Positions 51,673 through 60,300 of a stretch of 64,000 nt of DNA are shown here, one piece after another. Position numbers and translations under genes: made by a program. The DNA lies in assembly GCA_043787975.1 (NCBI GenBank), contig JAYVUK010000071.1:62001-126000 (forward strand), in the 5' to 3' direction. This DNA is from JAPLDA01 sp043787975 (GTDB taxonomy: Bacteria; Bacteroidota; Bacteroidia; AKYH767-A; 2013-40CM-41-45). The stretch's first letter is position 1; every line of letters starts with the position of its first letter. Under the pieces are notes generated by a model. It saw only the letters and a list, made by a program, of their open reading frames with translations, was not told the origin of the DNA and searched no databases.

Positions 51673-51721
51673 CAGTAGGCAGCTGCGGTATGCAGGAACT
51701 GCCAACTGCAGCTGCCTACTG
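51673..51721. repeat. Hairpin of GGCAGTAGGCAGC-type words at the pgk 3' end
   Basis: CAGTAGGCAGCTGC (51673-51686) and GCAGCTGCCTACTG (51708-51721) are perfect 14-base inverted repeats with a 21-base loop. The right arm covers the pgk stop codon at 51716-51718. Similar words occur at 9359-9379 and 11715-11736. Confidence 0.7.
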
Positions 51722-52933
51722 CGTACTCAAAATCGCCTTCACTCCCGGTAACTCTTTTCCTTCCACGTATTCCAGCAGCGCGCCACCACCGGTAGAAACA
51801 TAACTTACTTTGTCCGAAAGCTTAAATTTATTGATTGCTGCAGCCGAATCTCCGCCACCGATTAGCGAGTAAGCACCGTGTGATGTTGCGTCCGCAATAG
51901 CTTCAGCCATTTTCCGTGTTCCGGTTTCAAATTTTTGCATTTCAAAAACACCCATCGGTCCGTTCCATAAAATGGTTTTTGATTTGGAAATCACTTCACA
52001 AAATTCCTGTGTTGCTTTCGTCCCGATATCAAGTCCCATCCATCCGGAAGAAATATTCCTGTTATCAACTTCAGAAGTGTTCGCTTCGTTGTCGAAATTG
52101 TCTCCGGCAATGGAATCAACGGGTAGCATGAGGTTGCAATTTTTTTCTTTTGCTAATTGCAGCAAGTGTTTTGCAAGATCAAGTTTATCTTCTTCCACCA
52201 ATGAGTTGCCGATGTTTCCGCCAAGTGCTTTGAAAAAAGTGTAAGCCATTCCTCCGCCGATTAAAATGTTGTCGGCTTTGCCGATCAGACTTTCAATGAG
52301 CAGAATTTTATCACTCACCTTGGCTCCTCCAATCACGGCCGTGAACGGATGCTGCGGATTATTCATGATCTTTTCTGCATTTTCAATTTCCTTTGCCATG
52401 AGATAACCAAAGAATTTTTTGCCCGGAAAAAATTTGGCAATCACTGCCGTGGAAGCATGCGCACGGTGCGCAGTTCCGAATGCATCATTCACATACACAT
52501 CACCGTGTTTCGAAAGATTTTCCGCAAAACCTTCGTCACCTTTTTCTTCTTCTTTGTAAAAGCGAAGATTTTCCAGCAGCAATACTTCTCCGGCTTTTAA
52601 GTTTCGCGATTGTTCAAATGATTGATCACTGATGCAATCATCCGCAAATTTAATTTCACGATTGAGTAATCCGGAAAGACGTTTCACTACATGTTTCAGC
52701 GAAAATTTTTGACGATCGACAGTTCCGTCTTCCTTGAGTTTTTTTAATGGTCTCCCGAGATGACTCATCAATACAATGCTTCCGCCGTCATTTAATATTT
52801 TCTTAATCGTTGGAATGGAAGCCGTGATGCGACTGTCATCGGTAATGTTGAATTGTTTATCAAGCGGAACATTGAAGTCAACGCGGATCAATGCTTTATG
52901 TCCTGAAAAATTAAAATTGTCAATCGTTTTCAT
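51716..52933 (-). CDS. pgk: Phosphoglycerate kinase
   Basis: Glycolytic enzyme converting 1,3-bisphosphoglycerate and ADP to 3-phosphoglycerate and ATP. The 405-residue protein has LIRVDFNVPLD at the start, LMSHLGRP, VYVNDAFGTAHRAHAS, FTAVIGGAKVSDKI and WNGPMGVFE, and the C-terminal SLIGGGDSAAAI and YVSTGGGALLEYVEGKELPGV. The final residues and stop lie in a repeat arm. A -7-like box is upstream at 52954. Identification is firm. Confidence 0.97.
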   Translation of the reverse strand: MKTIDNFNFSGHKALIRVDFNVPLDKQFNITDDSRITASIPTIKKILNDGGSIVLMSHLGRPLKKLKEDGTVDRQKFSLKHVVKRLSGLLNREIKFADDCISDQSFEQSRNLKAGEVLLLENLRFYKEEEKGDEGFAENLSKHGDVYVNDAFGTAHRAHASTAVIAKFFPGKKFFGYLMAKEIENAEKIMNNPQHPFTAVIGGAKVSDKILLIESLIGKADNILIGGGMAYTFFKALGGNIGNSLVEEDKLDLAKHLLQLAKEKNCNLMLPVDSIAGDNFDNEANTSEVDNRNISSGWMGLDIGTKATQEFCEVISKSKTILWNGPMGVFEMQKFETGTRKMAEAIADATSHGAYSLIGGGDSAAAINKFKLSDKVSYVSTGGGALLEYVEGKELPGVKAILSTQ

Positions 52934-52953
52934 CGGTTGGTTTTCGTTCAGTG

Positions 52954-52961
52954 CAAATATA
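52954..52961 (-). promoter_or_regulatory. Promoter -7 box of pgk
   Basis: The minus strand reads TATATTTG, a TAnnTTTG match, 20 bases before the ATG at 52933. Confidence 0.55.
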
Positions 52962-52980
52962 TAGTAAGTGATTAGTGATT

Positions 52981-53030
52981 AGTTCGGAGTTGGGAGAAAA
53001 AATGAGGCTAAGGTCTCCGAGCTCCGAACT
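52981..53030. repeat. Hairpin of AGTTCGGAGT words between pgk and holB
   Basis: AGTTCGGAGTTGGGAGA (52981-52997) and TCTCCGAGCTCCGAACT (53014-53030) pair at 15 of 17 positions. The flanks GTGATTAGTGATTAG and AATTGCTCATAACTCAC extend the pairing loosely. The words match the hairpin at 8152-8194. Confidence 0.7.
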
Positions 53031-53047
53031 AATTGCTCATAACTCAC

Positions 53048-53055
53048 TACATTTG
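53048..53055 (+). promoter_or_regulatory. Promoter -7 box of holB
   Basis: TACATTTG matches TAnnTTTG and ends four bases before the chosen ATG at 53060, implying a very short or absent leader. Confidence 0.5.
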
Positions 53056-53059
53056 CTCC

Positions 53060-54193
53060 ATGCTATTCAAGGACGTTACTGGTCAGCAAGCCATAAAGCA
53101 ACGCCTGATCAATTCTGTAAAAGAAAACCGTGTCAGTCATGCACAGCTTTTTCTTGGACCGGAAGGATCAGGAAATCTTGCCATGGCAATTGCGTATGCG
53201 CAATACCTGGTTTGTGAAAATCAACAGGACGCAGATTCCTGCGGAACATGTTCGGCTTGCATTAAAATGAAAAAGTTGGTTCACCCTGACGTCACGTTTT
53301 CTTATCCTGTTGCAACGAAAGAGAAAATTACAAGGCCTAAGAGCGTTGATTTTATAGAAGAATGGCGAAAAGCAGTGATCGAAAATCCGTATCAGAATTT
53401 TAATGATTGGGTTGAATCGCTAAACATCGAAAACAAACAGGGTATTATTTCGGTGGAAGAAAGCGCCGACATTCTTCGCAGGTTGAGTTTGAAAAGTGTG
53501 GAGTCAGGATATAAAATCGTCATCATCTGGCTGCCTGAAAAGCTGCACGTTTCTGCCGCTAATAAATTGTTGAAGATCATCGAAGAGCCGCCAGATCAGA
53601 CCATCTTTATTTTAGTTGCGGAAAATCATGAGCAGATTATCAGCACGATTACTTCCCGCACACAACTCATAAAGATCAACCGGCTGAGTGATGAAGAATT
53701 GACAGGGAGCCTGATGAGCAGGCATGAGCTTCAGCGTGAAGCCGCAAAAAAAATTGTACATCGTGCTGATGGAAATTACCGTGAAGCATTGTTGCTGTTG
53801 AATCATGATCCGCAGGAAGATGACGATTCGCAGTTGTTTCTTGAATGGATGCGAAACTGCCTGAAGTCAAATGTTTCCAACATTACTGAGTTCTCTGAAT
53901 CCATGTCGAAAGTGGGTCGTGAAAAACAAAAAATGTTTTTGCAGACGGCTTTACACATTGCACGCGAATGCCTGATGATGAACTATGCAGATCATTCGAT
54001 GATACGGATGGAAGGAAAAGAACTGGAAGACTTCAAGCGGTTTTCTCCGTTTGTAAATAAAAACAATGCTGAACAATTTGTTGATGAATTGAACAAAGCT
54101 CATTTTCATCTCGAACGAAACGCCAATACCAGAATTCTTTTTACGGATCTTTCATTCACGATGAATCGCCTGTTGCACATGAAACAGGTGTAA
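53060..54193 (+). CDS. holB: DNA polymerase III delta prime subunit
   Basis: Clamp-loader subunit of 377 residues. I start it at the ATG at 53060 (MLFKDVTGQQAIKQRL), matching the family; an in-frame ATG at 53033 adds nine unrelated residues. The motifs are HAQLFLGPEGSGNLAMAIAYAQY (a degenerate P-loop), the zinc cysteines CGTCSACIKMKKLVHPD, NKLLKIIEEPPDQTIFILVAE and TSRTQLI. The dnaX gene at 63344 encodes the paralogous tau/gamma subunit. Identification is good. Confidence 0.92.
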   Translation: MLFKDVTGQQAIKQRLINSVKENRVSHAQLFLGPEGSGNLAMAIAYAQYLVCENQQDADSCGTCSACIKMKKLVHPDVTFSYPVATKEKITRPKSVDFIEEWRKAVIENPYQNFNDWVESLNIENKQGIISVEESADILRRLSLKSVESGYKIVIIWLPEKLHVSAANKLLKIIEEPPDQTIFILVAENHEQIISTITSRTQLIKINRLSDEELTGSLMSRHELQREAAKKIVHRADGNYREALLLLNHDPQEDDDSQLFLEWMRNCLKSNVSNITEFSESMSKVGREKQKMFLQTALHIARECLMMNYADHSMIRMEGKELEDFKRFSPFVNKNNAEQFVDELNKAHFHLERNANTRILFTDLSFTMNRLLHMKQV

Positions 54194-54217
54194 AAATTTC
54201 TATTCCTTTTGAATATT

Positions 54218-54225
54218 TATCTTTG
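54218..54225 (+). promoter_or_regulatory. Promoter -7 box of ricT-gldH
   Basis: TATCTTTG matches TAnnTTTG, 58 bases before the ricT ATG at 54284. Confidence 0.6.
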
Positions 54226-54283
54226 TTCGATATGGGTTCTCATAATACAATTACCAATCTACTAATTAAGCAATTAACTAACT

Positions 54284-55831
54284 ATGGGATGTAGTTCATG
54301 CAGTACGGAAAAGGACGGAAAACCCGGTGGATGCCGTAGCAATGGAACTTGCGGAACAGGAGGCTGTAACAAGCTGAATGTATACAATTGGCTTACCGAC
54401 ATGACACTGCCGATGGGACAAGCTCCTTATGATGTCGTGGAGGTTCGTTTCAAAGGAAGCCGGAAAGAATTTTTCCGCAACAAAGAAAATATTCCTCTTA
54501 AAACCGGTGATACTGTGGCTGTCGAAGCAATGCCCGGACACGATGTTGGCGTTGTTTCACTGGCGGGAGAACTGGTGCGTTTTCAACTGAAGAAAAAAGG
54601 ATTGGATGATAATTCCGACCAGATAAAAGTACTTTACCGGAAAGCAAAACAAAGCGAACTAGAGAAGTGGTTCCAGGTAAAAGATAGTGAAGCAACTACA
54701 TTGAGCCGCGCGCGGACAATTATTCAAAGCCTGAAGCTAAGTATGAAACTGAGTGATGTGGAGTTTCAGGGCGATGGAAAAAAAGCTACTTTTTATTATA
54801 CAGCGGATGACCGTGTTGACTTCCGTGAGTTGATCAGGAAACTGGCCGATGAATTTCATGTTCGCGTTGAGATGCGACAGATCGGAATGCGTCAGGAAGC
54901 AGGAAGACTCGGAGGACTCGGTTCATGCGGAAGAGAGTTATGTTGTTCCACATGGCTTGTTGATTTTAAAACGGTTTCGACAAGTGCAGCACGTTACCAG
55001 AATCTTGCGCTGAATCCTGCCAAGCTTGCCGGACAATGTGGGAAATTAAAATGCTGTCTCAACTATGAATTGGATAGTTACATGGATGCATTGAAAGATT
55101 TTCCGAAGACAAATGTTGTGCTTGAATCAGAAAAAGGAAGAGCATCTCATCGCAAGACCGACATCTTTAAACGAATGATGTGGTTTGGATACGACCAACT
55201 TGAAAGAACAGAAAGAAGAGAACGCCAGGAATCGGAAGGAGACAATTGGATTGCATTGTCTGTTGATCGCGTAAATGAAGTAATCGCTCTTAACAAACAG
55301 CAAATAAAACCTGTCGACTTAAAAGAATTCGAAGAAGAAGAAATTGATACCACTCCTGATTTTGAAAATGTAGTTGGCCAGGATCGCATCGACAGGATGG
55401 ATAAAACGGGCAAACGGAAAAAGAAGAAGAAAAAGAAAAGCGGGCAAGGTGGACAGCAACAGTTGCAGTCAGCGGGGCAGGCGCAGCCAACCGATCAGCA
55501 GCCGGCAAATCAATCACAGCAGGGAAAACCGGCGCAACAAAACCGCCCTCAGCAGCAGGGGCAACCGCAAAATCCAAATCAGCAAAACCGGAATCAGCAA
55601 AACAAAAATCGTCAGCAAGGTCAGCAACAGCGAAATCCGAATCAGCCGAACAAACAAAACCAGCAGCAAAATAAACCGCAGCAATCGCAGCCGGCAGCTG
55701 GACAAGCACCAAAAAGTCCTGATCAGCAAAACAAACCGCAACAAGGACAACCGCAAAATCCAAATCAGCAAAACAGAAATCGTCCGCAACGTCAGCAGCC
55801 GCCTAAAAATCCTGAAACACCAAATCAATGA
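54284..55831 (+). CDS. ricT: PSP1/RicT-like protein with Gln/Asn/Pro-rich tail
   Basis: A 515-residue protein whose first 370 residues match the PSP1/RicT (YaaT) family, iron-sulfur-associated regulators of RNA maturation. Cys-rich segments are GCSSCSTEKDGKPGGC at the start and LGGLGSCGRELCCSTWLVDF and LAGQCGKLKCCLNYELDSY in the middle. A basic linker (KRKKKKKKKSG) leads to about 130 residues made almost only of Gln, Asn, Pro, Lys, Arg and Gly. The tail contains imperfect repeats such as QGQPQNPNQQNRN, twice. Such a tail is disordered and could phase-separate or bind RNA. The stop overlaps the gldH start. Confidence 0.85.
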   Translation: MGCSSCSTEKDGKPGGCRSNGTCGTGGCNKLNVYNWLTDMTLPMGQAPYDVVEVRFKGSRKEFFRNKENIPLKTGDTVAVEAMPGHDVGVVSLAGELVRFQLKKKGLDDNSDQIKVLYRKAKQSELEKWFQVKDSEATTLSRARTIIQSLKLSMKLSDVEFQGDGKKATFYYTADDRVDFRELIRKLADEFHVRVEMRQIGMRQEAGRLGGLGSCGRELCCSTWLVDFKTVSTSAARYQNLALNPAKLAGQCGKLKCCLNYELDSYMDALKDFPKTNVVLESEKGRASHRKTDIFKRMMWFGYDQLERTERRERQESEGDNWIALSVDRVNEVIALNKQQIKPVDLKEFEEEEIDTTPDFENVVGQDRIDRMDKTGKRKKKKKKKSGQGGQQQLQSAGQAQPTDQQPANQSQQGKPAQQNRPQQQGQPQNPNQQNRNQQNKNRQQGQQQRNPNQPNKQNQQQNKPQQSQPAAGQAPKSPDQQNKPQQGQPQNPNQQNRNRPQRQQPPKNPETPNQ

Positions 55832-56310
55832 TCAAAAGTTTCAAGAAGTACAGTCACATTGTTTTCTATTTTCTATTTTCTATTTTTCTTTCTTCCTGTG
55901 ATCGCAATGTTGTGTTTGAAAAAAATGTAAAGCTCCCTGAAAACAAATGGGAGATGAATAACATCATCAAGTTTGATGCTGAAATAAAAGACACGATTTC
56001 ATTACACAACATTTATATCAATGTGAGAAATGCAGGGGGTTATCAATTCAGCAACCTCTATTTATTCCTTAGCACACACACACCAAAAGGTGAAGATGCA
56101 AGAGACACCCTTGAATTAACACTTGCTGATGAACGTGGAAAGTGGCTCGGCATGGGCTCCGGCGATATCTGGGACAACCGTATTTTGTTGAAACAAAAAT
56201 TTCGTTTCTCGGAATCGGGAATGTATCATTTTGAGATTCAGCAGGCGATGCGTATCAATCCGCTTCCTCAAATCATGGATGCAGGATTGCGAATTGAAAA
56301 AGTAGAATAA
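55828..56310 (+). CDS. gldH: Gliding motility lipoprotein GldH
   Basis: A 160-residue lipoprotein with lipobox FLSSC (Cys24). The GldH domain shows EKNVKLPENKWEMNNIIKFDAEIKDT, NIYINVRNAGGYQFSNLYLF and the GSGDIWDNRILLKQKFRFSESGMYHFEIQQAMR block. It is one of the lipoproteins needed for gliding and linked to type IX secretion in this phylum. Its ATG overlaps the ricT stop. It supports the presence of a T9SS/gliding apparatus, together with sorted proteins in this window. Confidence 0.92.
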   Translation: MIKSFKKYSHIVFYFLFSIFLSSCDRNVVFEKNVKLPENKWEMNNIIKFDAEIKDTISLHNIYINVRNAGGYQFSNLYLFLSTHTPKGEDARDTLELTLADERGKWLGMGSGDIWDNRILLKQKFRFSESGMYHFEIQQAMRINPLPQIMDAGLRIEKVE

Positions 56311-56422
56311 TCTGCCATTACAATTTCGATTCCTTTACTTTAACTTTTCTCTAACACCGATCATGTTCTCAAAGTAGTTTTTATATTCTATTTTCGTTTC
56401 CTCATTTCTAAAAACAAGTCAG

Positions 56423-57775
56423 ATGAAAAAAATATGTGCGTTTATGATTGTAGTGCTTTTGTTGTTTAGCGCTGCATTTGCGGGAAATGGAGTGGACGAA
56501 AAAATTCTTCCGTATCCGATTCATCAGAAAAAACTTGCCAACGGATTAAACGTGGTAACGATTCCTTACGACAGCCCGGGACTTGCGGCGTTTTACATTC
56601 TGATTCGCGCAGGATCGCGCGATGAGATTGAACCGGGACATACCGGCTTTGCGCATTTCTTCGAACACATGATGTTTCGTGGTACAGTTAAGTATCCGAA
56701 AGAAAAATACAGCGAAGTGTTGAAGAGTACAGGAGCTTCAGCAAATGCGAATACAAGTGATGACCGTACACTTTATCACATGACCGGAAATGCCGAAAAA
56801 CTTGAAACAATGTTTGAAGTGGAAGCTGATCGTTTCCAAAACCTGAAATATTCTGTGCAGGATTTTAAAACAGAAGCAGGTGCTGTAAAAGGAGAATACA
56901 CAAAGAACTCGGCAAGTCCGTATAGTCAGTTGGATGAAAAAGTTTCAGAGACTGCATTCAAAACTCACACCTACGCTCACACAACGATGGGATACTTCAA
57001 AGATATTGTTGACATGCCGAATCAATATGAATATTCCCTTGAATTCTTTAAACGCTTTTACCGTCCCGAATATGCGACTATCATTGTGGTTGGAGATGTA
57101 ACACCTGAGAGAGTAGAGGCGCTGTCACAAAAGTATTTCGGTGCGTGGCAACATGGAAATTATGTTTCCAAAATTCCGCAAGAACCTGTTCAGAACGAAA
57201 CACGATATGCGCATATTCAGAAAGCAGGTTTTCCTCCGTACCTGAATTTGAATTATAAAGGACCGGCATTCGATGATAAAACAATGGATATGCCGGCGCT
57301 GGATGTCCTCTCGTCAATTTTATTTTCGGAAAAAAGCGAGCTGTATAAAAAACTTGTACTTAATGAGCAAAAAGTTCGTGGTATACAGGGCGGCGCGAAT
57401 GATACTCGTGATCCGAATTTATTCAGCGTAGGTGCATCCTTAGTGAAAGCGGAAGACTTGCAATATGTAAAAGATGAAATCACCAAGGCGCTTGAAAATG
57501 CAAAAGTGAAAAAAACGGACGCACAAGTGCTGGCTGATACAAAGTCGCATCTGAAATACAGTTTCGCCATGAGCATTGACAATCCGACAGCCATTGCAGA
57601 GTCCATCTCGCATTACACATGGCTGACCGGGGATCCGGAATCACTCAATCGTTTGTACGCATTGTATGATAAAGTAACTGCTGAAGATTTGATCAAGGTG
57701 GCAAATAAATATTTTGTGAATACTGCTCTTACAGTAGCAACAATTTCTCCGTCTGCGGAAGTTGGCGTGAAATAA
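56423..57775 (+). CDS. M16 zinc peptidase, active subunit
   Basis: A 450-residue exported metallopeptidase of the pitrilysin family with signal peptide FMIVVLLLFSAAFAG. The inverted zinc motif is HFFEH at residues 78-82 (GFAHFFEHMMF), and the downstream glutamate lies in TEAGAVKGEYTKN. Two M16 domains follow. It forms a unit with the next gene, an M16 homologue lacking the zinc motif, so a heterodimer as in bacterial M16B pairs is likely. Substrates may be signal peptides or short peptides. Confidence 0.92.
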   Translation: MKKICAFMIVVLLLFSAAFAGNGVDEKILPYPIHQKKLANGLNVVTIPYDSPGLAAFYILIRAGSRDEIEPGHTGFAHFFEHMMFRGTVKYPKEKYSEVLKSTGASANANTSDDRTLYHMTGNAEKLETMFEVEADRFQNLKYSVQDFKTEAGAVKGEYTKNSASPYSQLDEKVSETAFKTHTYAHTTMGYFKDIVDMPNQYEYSLEFFKRFYRPEYATIIVVGDVTPERVEALSQKYFGAWQHGNYVSKIPQEPVQNETRYAHIQKAGFPPYLNLNYKGPAFDDKTMDMPALDVLSSILFSEKSELYKKLVLNEQKVRGIQGGANDTRDPNLFSVGASLVKAEDLQYVKDEITKALENAKVKKTDAQVLADTKSHLKYSFAMSIDNPTAIAESISHYTWLTGDPESLNRLYALYDKVTAEDLIKVANKYFVNTALTVATISPSAEVGVK

Positions 57776-57831
57776 AAATCAGGAAACAAAAAACAAATTC
57801 CGGTTGAACTTTTAAAACAAAAAAGAAACAT

Positions 57832-59427
57832 ATGAAATCAAAAATAGTTGCATCCCTCATCATTTTATTCGGAACGCTTTCTTCTTTTGCCCAGGAAGTG
57901 GTAGAACTGCCGATGCCGAAGTCGAACAAGGTGGTGATTAAGATCATGTTTAGGAATGGCTCCATCTGTGATCCTGTCGGAAAGGAAGGTCTTACAGAAT
58001 TAACAGCATCGCTGATGACAGAAGGCGGAACAAAAGACTTAACACATTCTCAGATTACGGATAAAATTTATCCATGGTCGGCTTCTTATTATGGTTCCGT
58101 TGATAAAGAAGTTGTTGTGTTTACGTTTGAAGTTCCGAGAAATTTTCTGGATCAGTTTTATCCGATCATGAGGGGATTGTTGCTTACTCCGTCATTTACA
58201 AAAGACGACTTTGACAGGGTGAAATCAAACCAGCAGAATTATGTTGACCAAGTAGTTCGCGCCTCATCCGATGAAGAGTACAGCAAGAAAGCGCTTGAAG
58301 ATTTTCTTTTCCGCGGAACCAATTACGAACATCTTGTTTCAGGCACCACTCAGGGATTGAAATCCGTTACACTGGAAGATGTGAAATTGCAGTACAAGAA
58401 TTTTTTCACGCGTTATAATGTTACCATCGGTATTGCCGGGGGATATTCTCCTGAATTTCTTGAACGCCTGAAAGGAGACATGAGTGGCTTGTCACCTGTG
58501 AAACCGAATGTACCTGCTCCCGAAAAAGCAAAAATGCCGGATGGAATCAATGTTGAAATTGTTTCCAAAGAAAATGCGCTTGGCTCAGCCATCTTTGCCG
58601 GGTTCCCCATGAACATTACAAGAGGATACGATGATTTTGCTGCGCTCATGGTTGCTAATTCATGGCTAGGCGAACACCGTAAATCATATTCACGGTTGTA
58701 TCAGAAAATTCGTGAAGCGCGTTCGATGAATTATGGTGATTACACCTACATCGAATGGTATGAAAACGGTGGAAGCAACATGTTGCCTGCTCCCGGAGTT
58801 CCGCGGTCATCAAATTATTTCAGCATTTGGATTCGCCCTGTTCAAACGGCGAAAGGATTGAAAGGACAATATCCTGAATTGAATGACATCAGCATCGGTC
58901 ATGCGCATTATGCATTTCGAATGGTCTTAAGAGAAATGGATGACCTCATTCAAAAAGGAATGACTCAGCAGAATTTTGAATTGACAAGAGATTTCCTCCG
59001 TAGCTACATGAAACTGTATGTTCAAAGTCCCGAGCGTCAATTAGGTTTCCTCATGGATTCTCATTTCTACGGTCGCACGGATTACATTGCTGAAATGGAT
59101 AAGCTGCTTTCGAAACTTACACTTGCTGATGTGAATACAGCCATCAAAAAATACTGGCAGACAAAGAACATGGACATTCTCATCGTAACGGATAAGAGCG
59201 AAGCGGAGCCGCTTGCAAAAAGCCTGAGAGAAAATCTACCTTCTCCGATGTCTTATTCAAACACACTGAAGTCAGCACTGTCAAATGATATTTTAGAAGA
59301 AGACAAAGTCGTGGAGAAATATCCGATGCCTGTGAAGAGTGTGAAAATTGTAAACTCCGATGATACATTTCGCAGCACATCCGATCAAAAAGCAGGCAGC
59401 AGAGGTTTGTTAAAACTGGAGAAGTAA
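57832..59427 (+). CDS. M16 peptidase homologue, inactive subunit
   Basis: A 531-residue exported M16-like protein (signal SLIILFGTLSSFAQ). At the place where HXXEH should be, it reads GKEGLTELTASLMTEGGTKD, so the zinc site is missing. The C-terminal half keeps the R/Y substrate-binding elements (YSRLYQKIREARSMNYGDYTYIEWYENGG). It is longer than the active partner by about 80 residues. Spacing to the upstream gene is 56 bases. It probably pairs with the active subunit. Confidence 0.88.
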   Translation: MKSKIVASLIILFGTLSSFAQEVVELPMPKSNKVVIKIMFRNGSICDPVGKEGLTELTASLMTEGGTKDLTHSQITDKIYPWSASYYGSVDKEVVVFTFEVPRNFLDQFYPIMRGLLLTPSFTKDDFDRVKSNQQNYVDQVVRASSDEEYSKKALEDFLFRGTNYEHLVSGTTQGLKSVTLEDVKLQYKNFFTRYNVTIGIAGGYSPEFLERLKGDMSGLSPVKPNVPAPEKAKMPDGINVEIVSKENALGSAIFAGFPMNITRGYDDFAALMVANSWLGEHRKSYSRLYQKIREARSMNYGDYTYIEWYENGGSNMLPAPGVPRSSNYFSIWIRPVQTAKGLKGQYPELNDISIGHAHYAFRMVLREMDDLIQKGMTQQNFELTRDFLRSYMKLYVQSPERQLGFLMDSHFYGRTDYIAEMDKLLSKLTLADVNTAIKKYWQTKNMDILIVTDKSEAEPLAKSLRENLPSPMSYSNTLKSALSNDILEEDKVVEKYPMPVKSVKIVNSDDTFRSTSDQKAGSRGLLKLEK

Positions 59428-59476
59428 CACCGGTAGATTTAACCAGGCTACCTTTTTAACCTTTTCAGTATTCATC

Positions 59477-60199
59477 ATGACAGATCAGATTATCTTAATC
59501 AACAAGCCTTTTCGGTGGACATCATTTGATGTGGTTAGAAAGGTGCGTAATCTGTTGACTTCCAATATGAAATTGGCGAACCCTGAATTTCGGATCCGCA
59601 ACTTCAAAGTTGGGCATGCTGGTACACTTGATCCTCTTGCAACAGGATTACTGATTCTTTGCACAGGAAAAATGACCAAGCGGATTTCTGAAATTCAGGA
59701 TGCTGAAAAGGAATACATCGGTTCCTTTATGATTGGCTCCACAACTCCTTCCTATGATTTGGAAACCGAAGTGAGTGAAGTGCAGGACTATTCAACTATC
59801 ACCGAACAGATAGTCAGGGAAACTGCAAAAAAATTGACTGGAAAAATTCTTCAAACGCCGCCGGCTCATTCTGCAGTTAAAATTGGAGGAGTGAGGGCTT
59901 ATACAAAAGCAAGAAAAGGAGAATCCGTTGAGTTAAAATCCAAAGAGGTTCATATTAAGGAGTTTGAAATCACCGCTATTGATTTGCCACGAATAGATGT
60001 ACGTGTCGTGTGCACCAAGGGAACTTATATCCGCTCCCTGGCGAACGATTTTGGAAAAGAGTTAGGTTGTGGAGCGCATCTTTCTGCGCTTTGCAGAACC
60101 CGTATCGGCAATTACCTCATAAAAGACTCTTTTTTAATGGAAGACTTTATATCCCAATATCAATCAGAAAATAATCTTTCAAGGGAAGTAGTCTCTTAA
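59477..60199 (+). CDS. truB: tRNA pseudouridine55 synthase
   Basis: Makes pseudouridine at position 55 of tRNA. The 240-residue protein has LINKPFRWTSFDVVRKVRN, the catalytic motif KVGHAGTLDPLATGLLILCTG with the aspartate, and CTKGTYIRSLANDFG. The length is typical of short Bacteroidota TruB without a full PUA domain. A near-match -7 box, TACCTTTT, is at 59449-59456. It is followed by queA, another tRNA modification gene. Confidence 0.95.
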   Translation: MTDQIILINKPFRWTSFDVVRKVRNLLTSNMKLANPEFRIRNFKVGHAGTLDPLATGLLILCTGKMTKRISEIQDAEKEYIGSFMIGSTTPSYDLETEVSEVQDYSTITEQIVRETAKKLTGKILQTPPAHSAVKIGGVRAYTKARKGESVELKSKEVHIKEFEITAIDLPRIDVRVVCTKGTYIRSLANDFGKELGCGAHLSALCRTRIGNYLIKDSFLMEDFISQYQSENNLSREVVS

Positions 60200-60244
60200 A
60201 CATTTTTATTTTATAAAATACTTTACAAGGGCTTTTTGTTGTAT

Positions 60245-60252
60245 TATATTTG
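60245..60252 (+). promoter_or_regulatory. Promoter -7 box of queA
   Basis: TATATTTG matches TAnnTTTG, 48 bases before the queA ATG. Confidence 0.5.
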
Positions 60253-60300
60253 CGCCCCTCAATTTGACTATTGCCATTTTTTTATACTAAATCCTAAGAA

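Noticed and set aside
52981..53047. Origin or attachment site between pgk and holB
   Set aside because: The symmetry is explained by the word-hairpin family seen elsewhere; there are no DnaA-box clusters or integrase gene.
55290..55828. Hydrophobic reading frames opposite the ricT tail
   Set aside because: They are the antisense of the Gln/Asn/Pro-rich repeat and have no start signals or family match.
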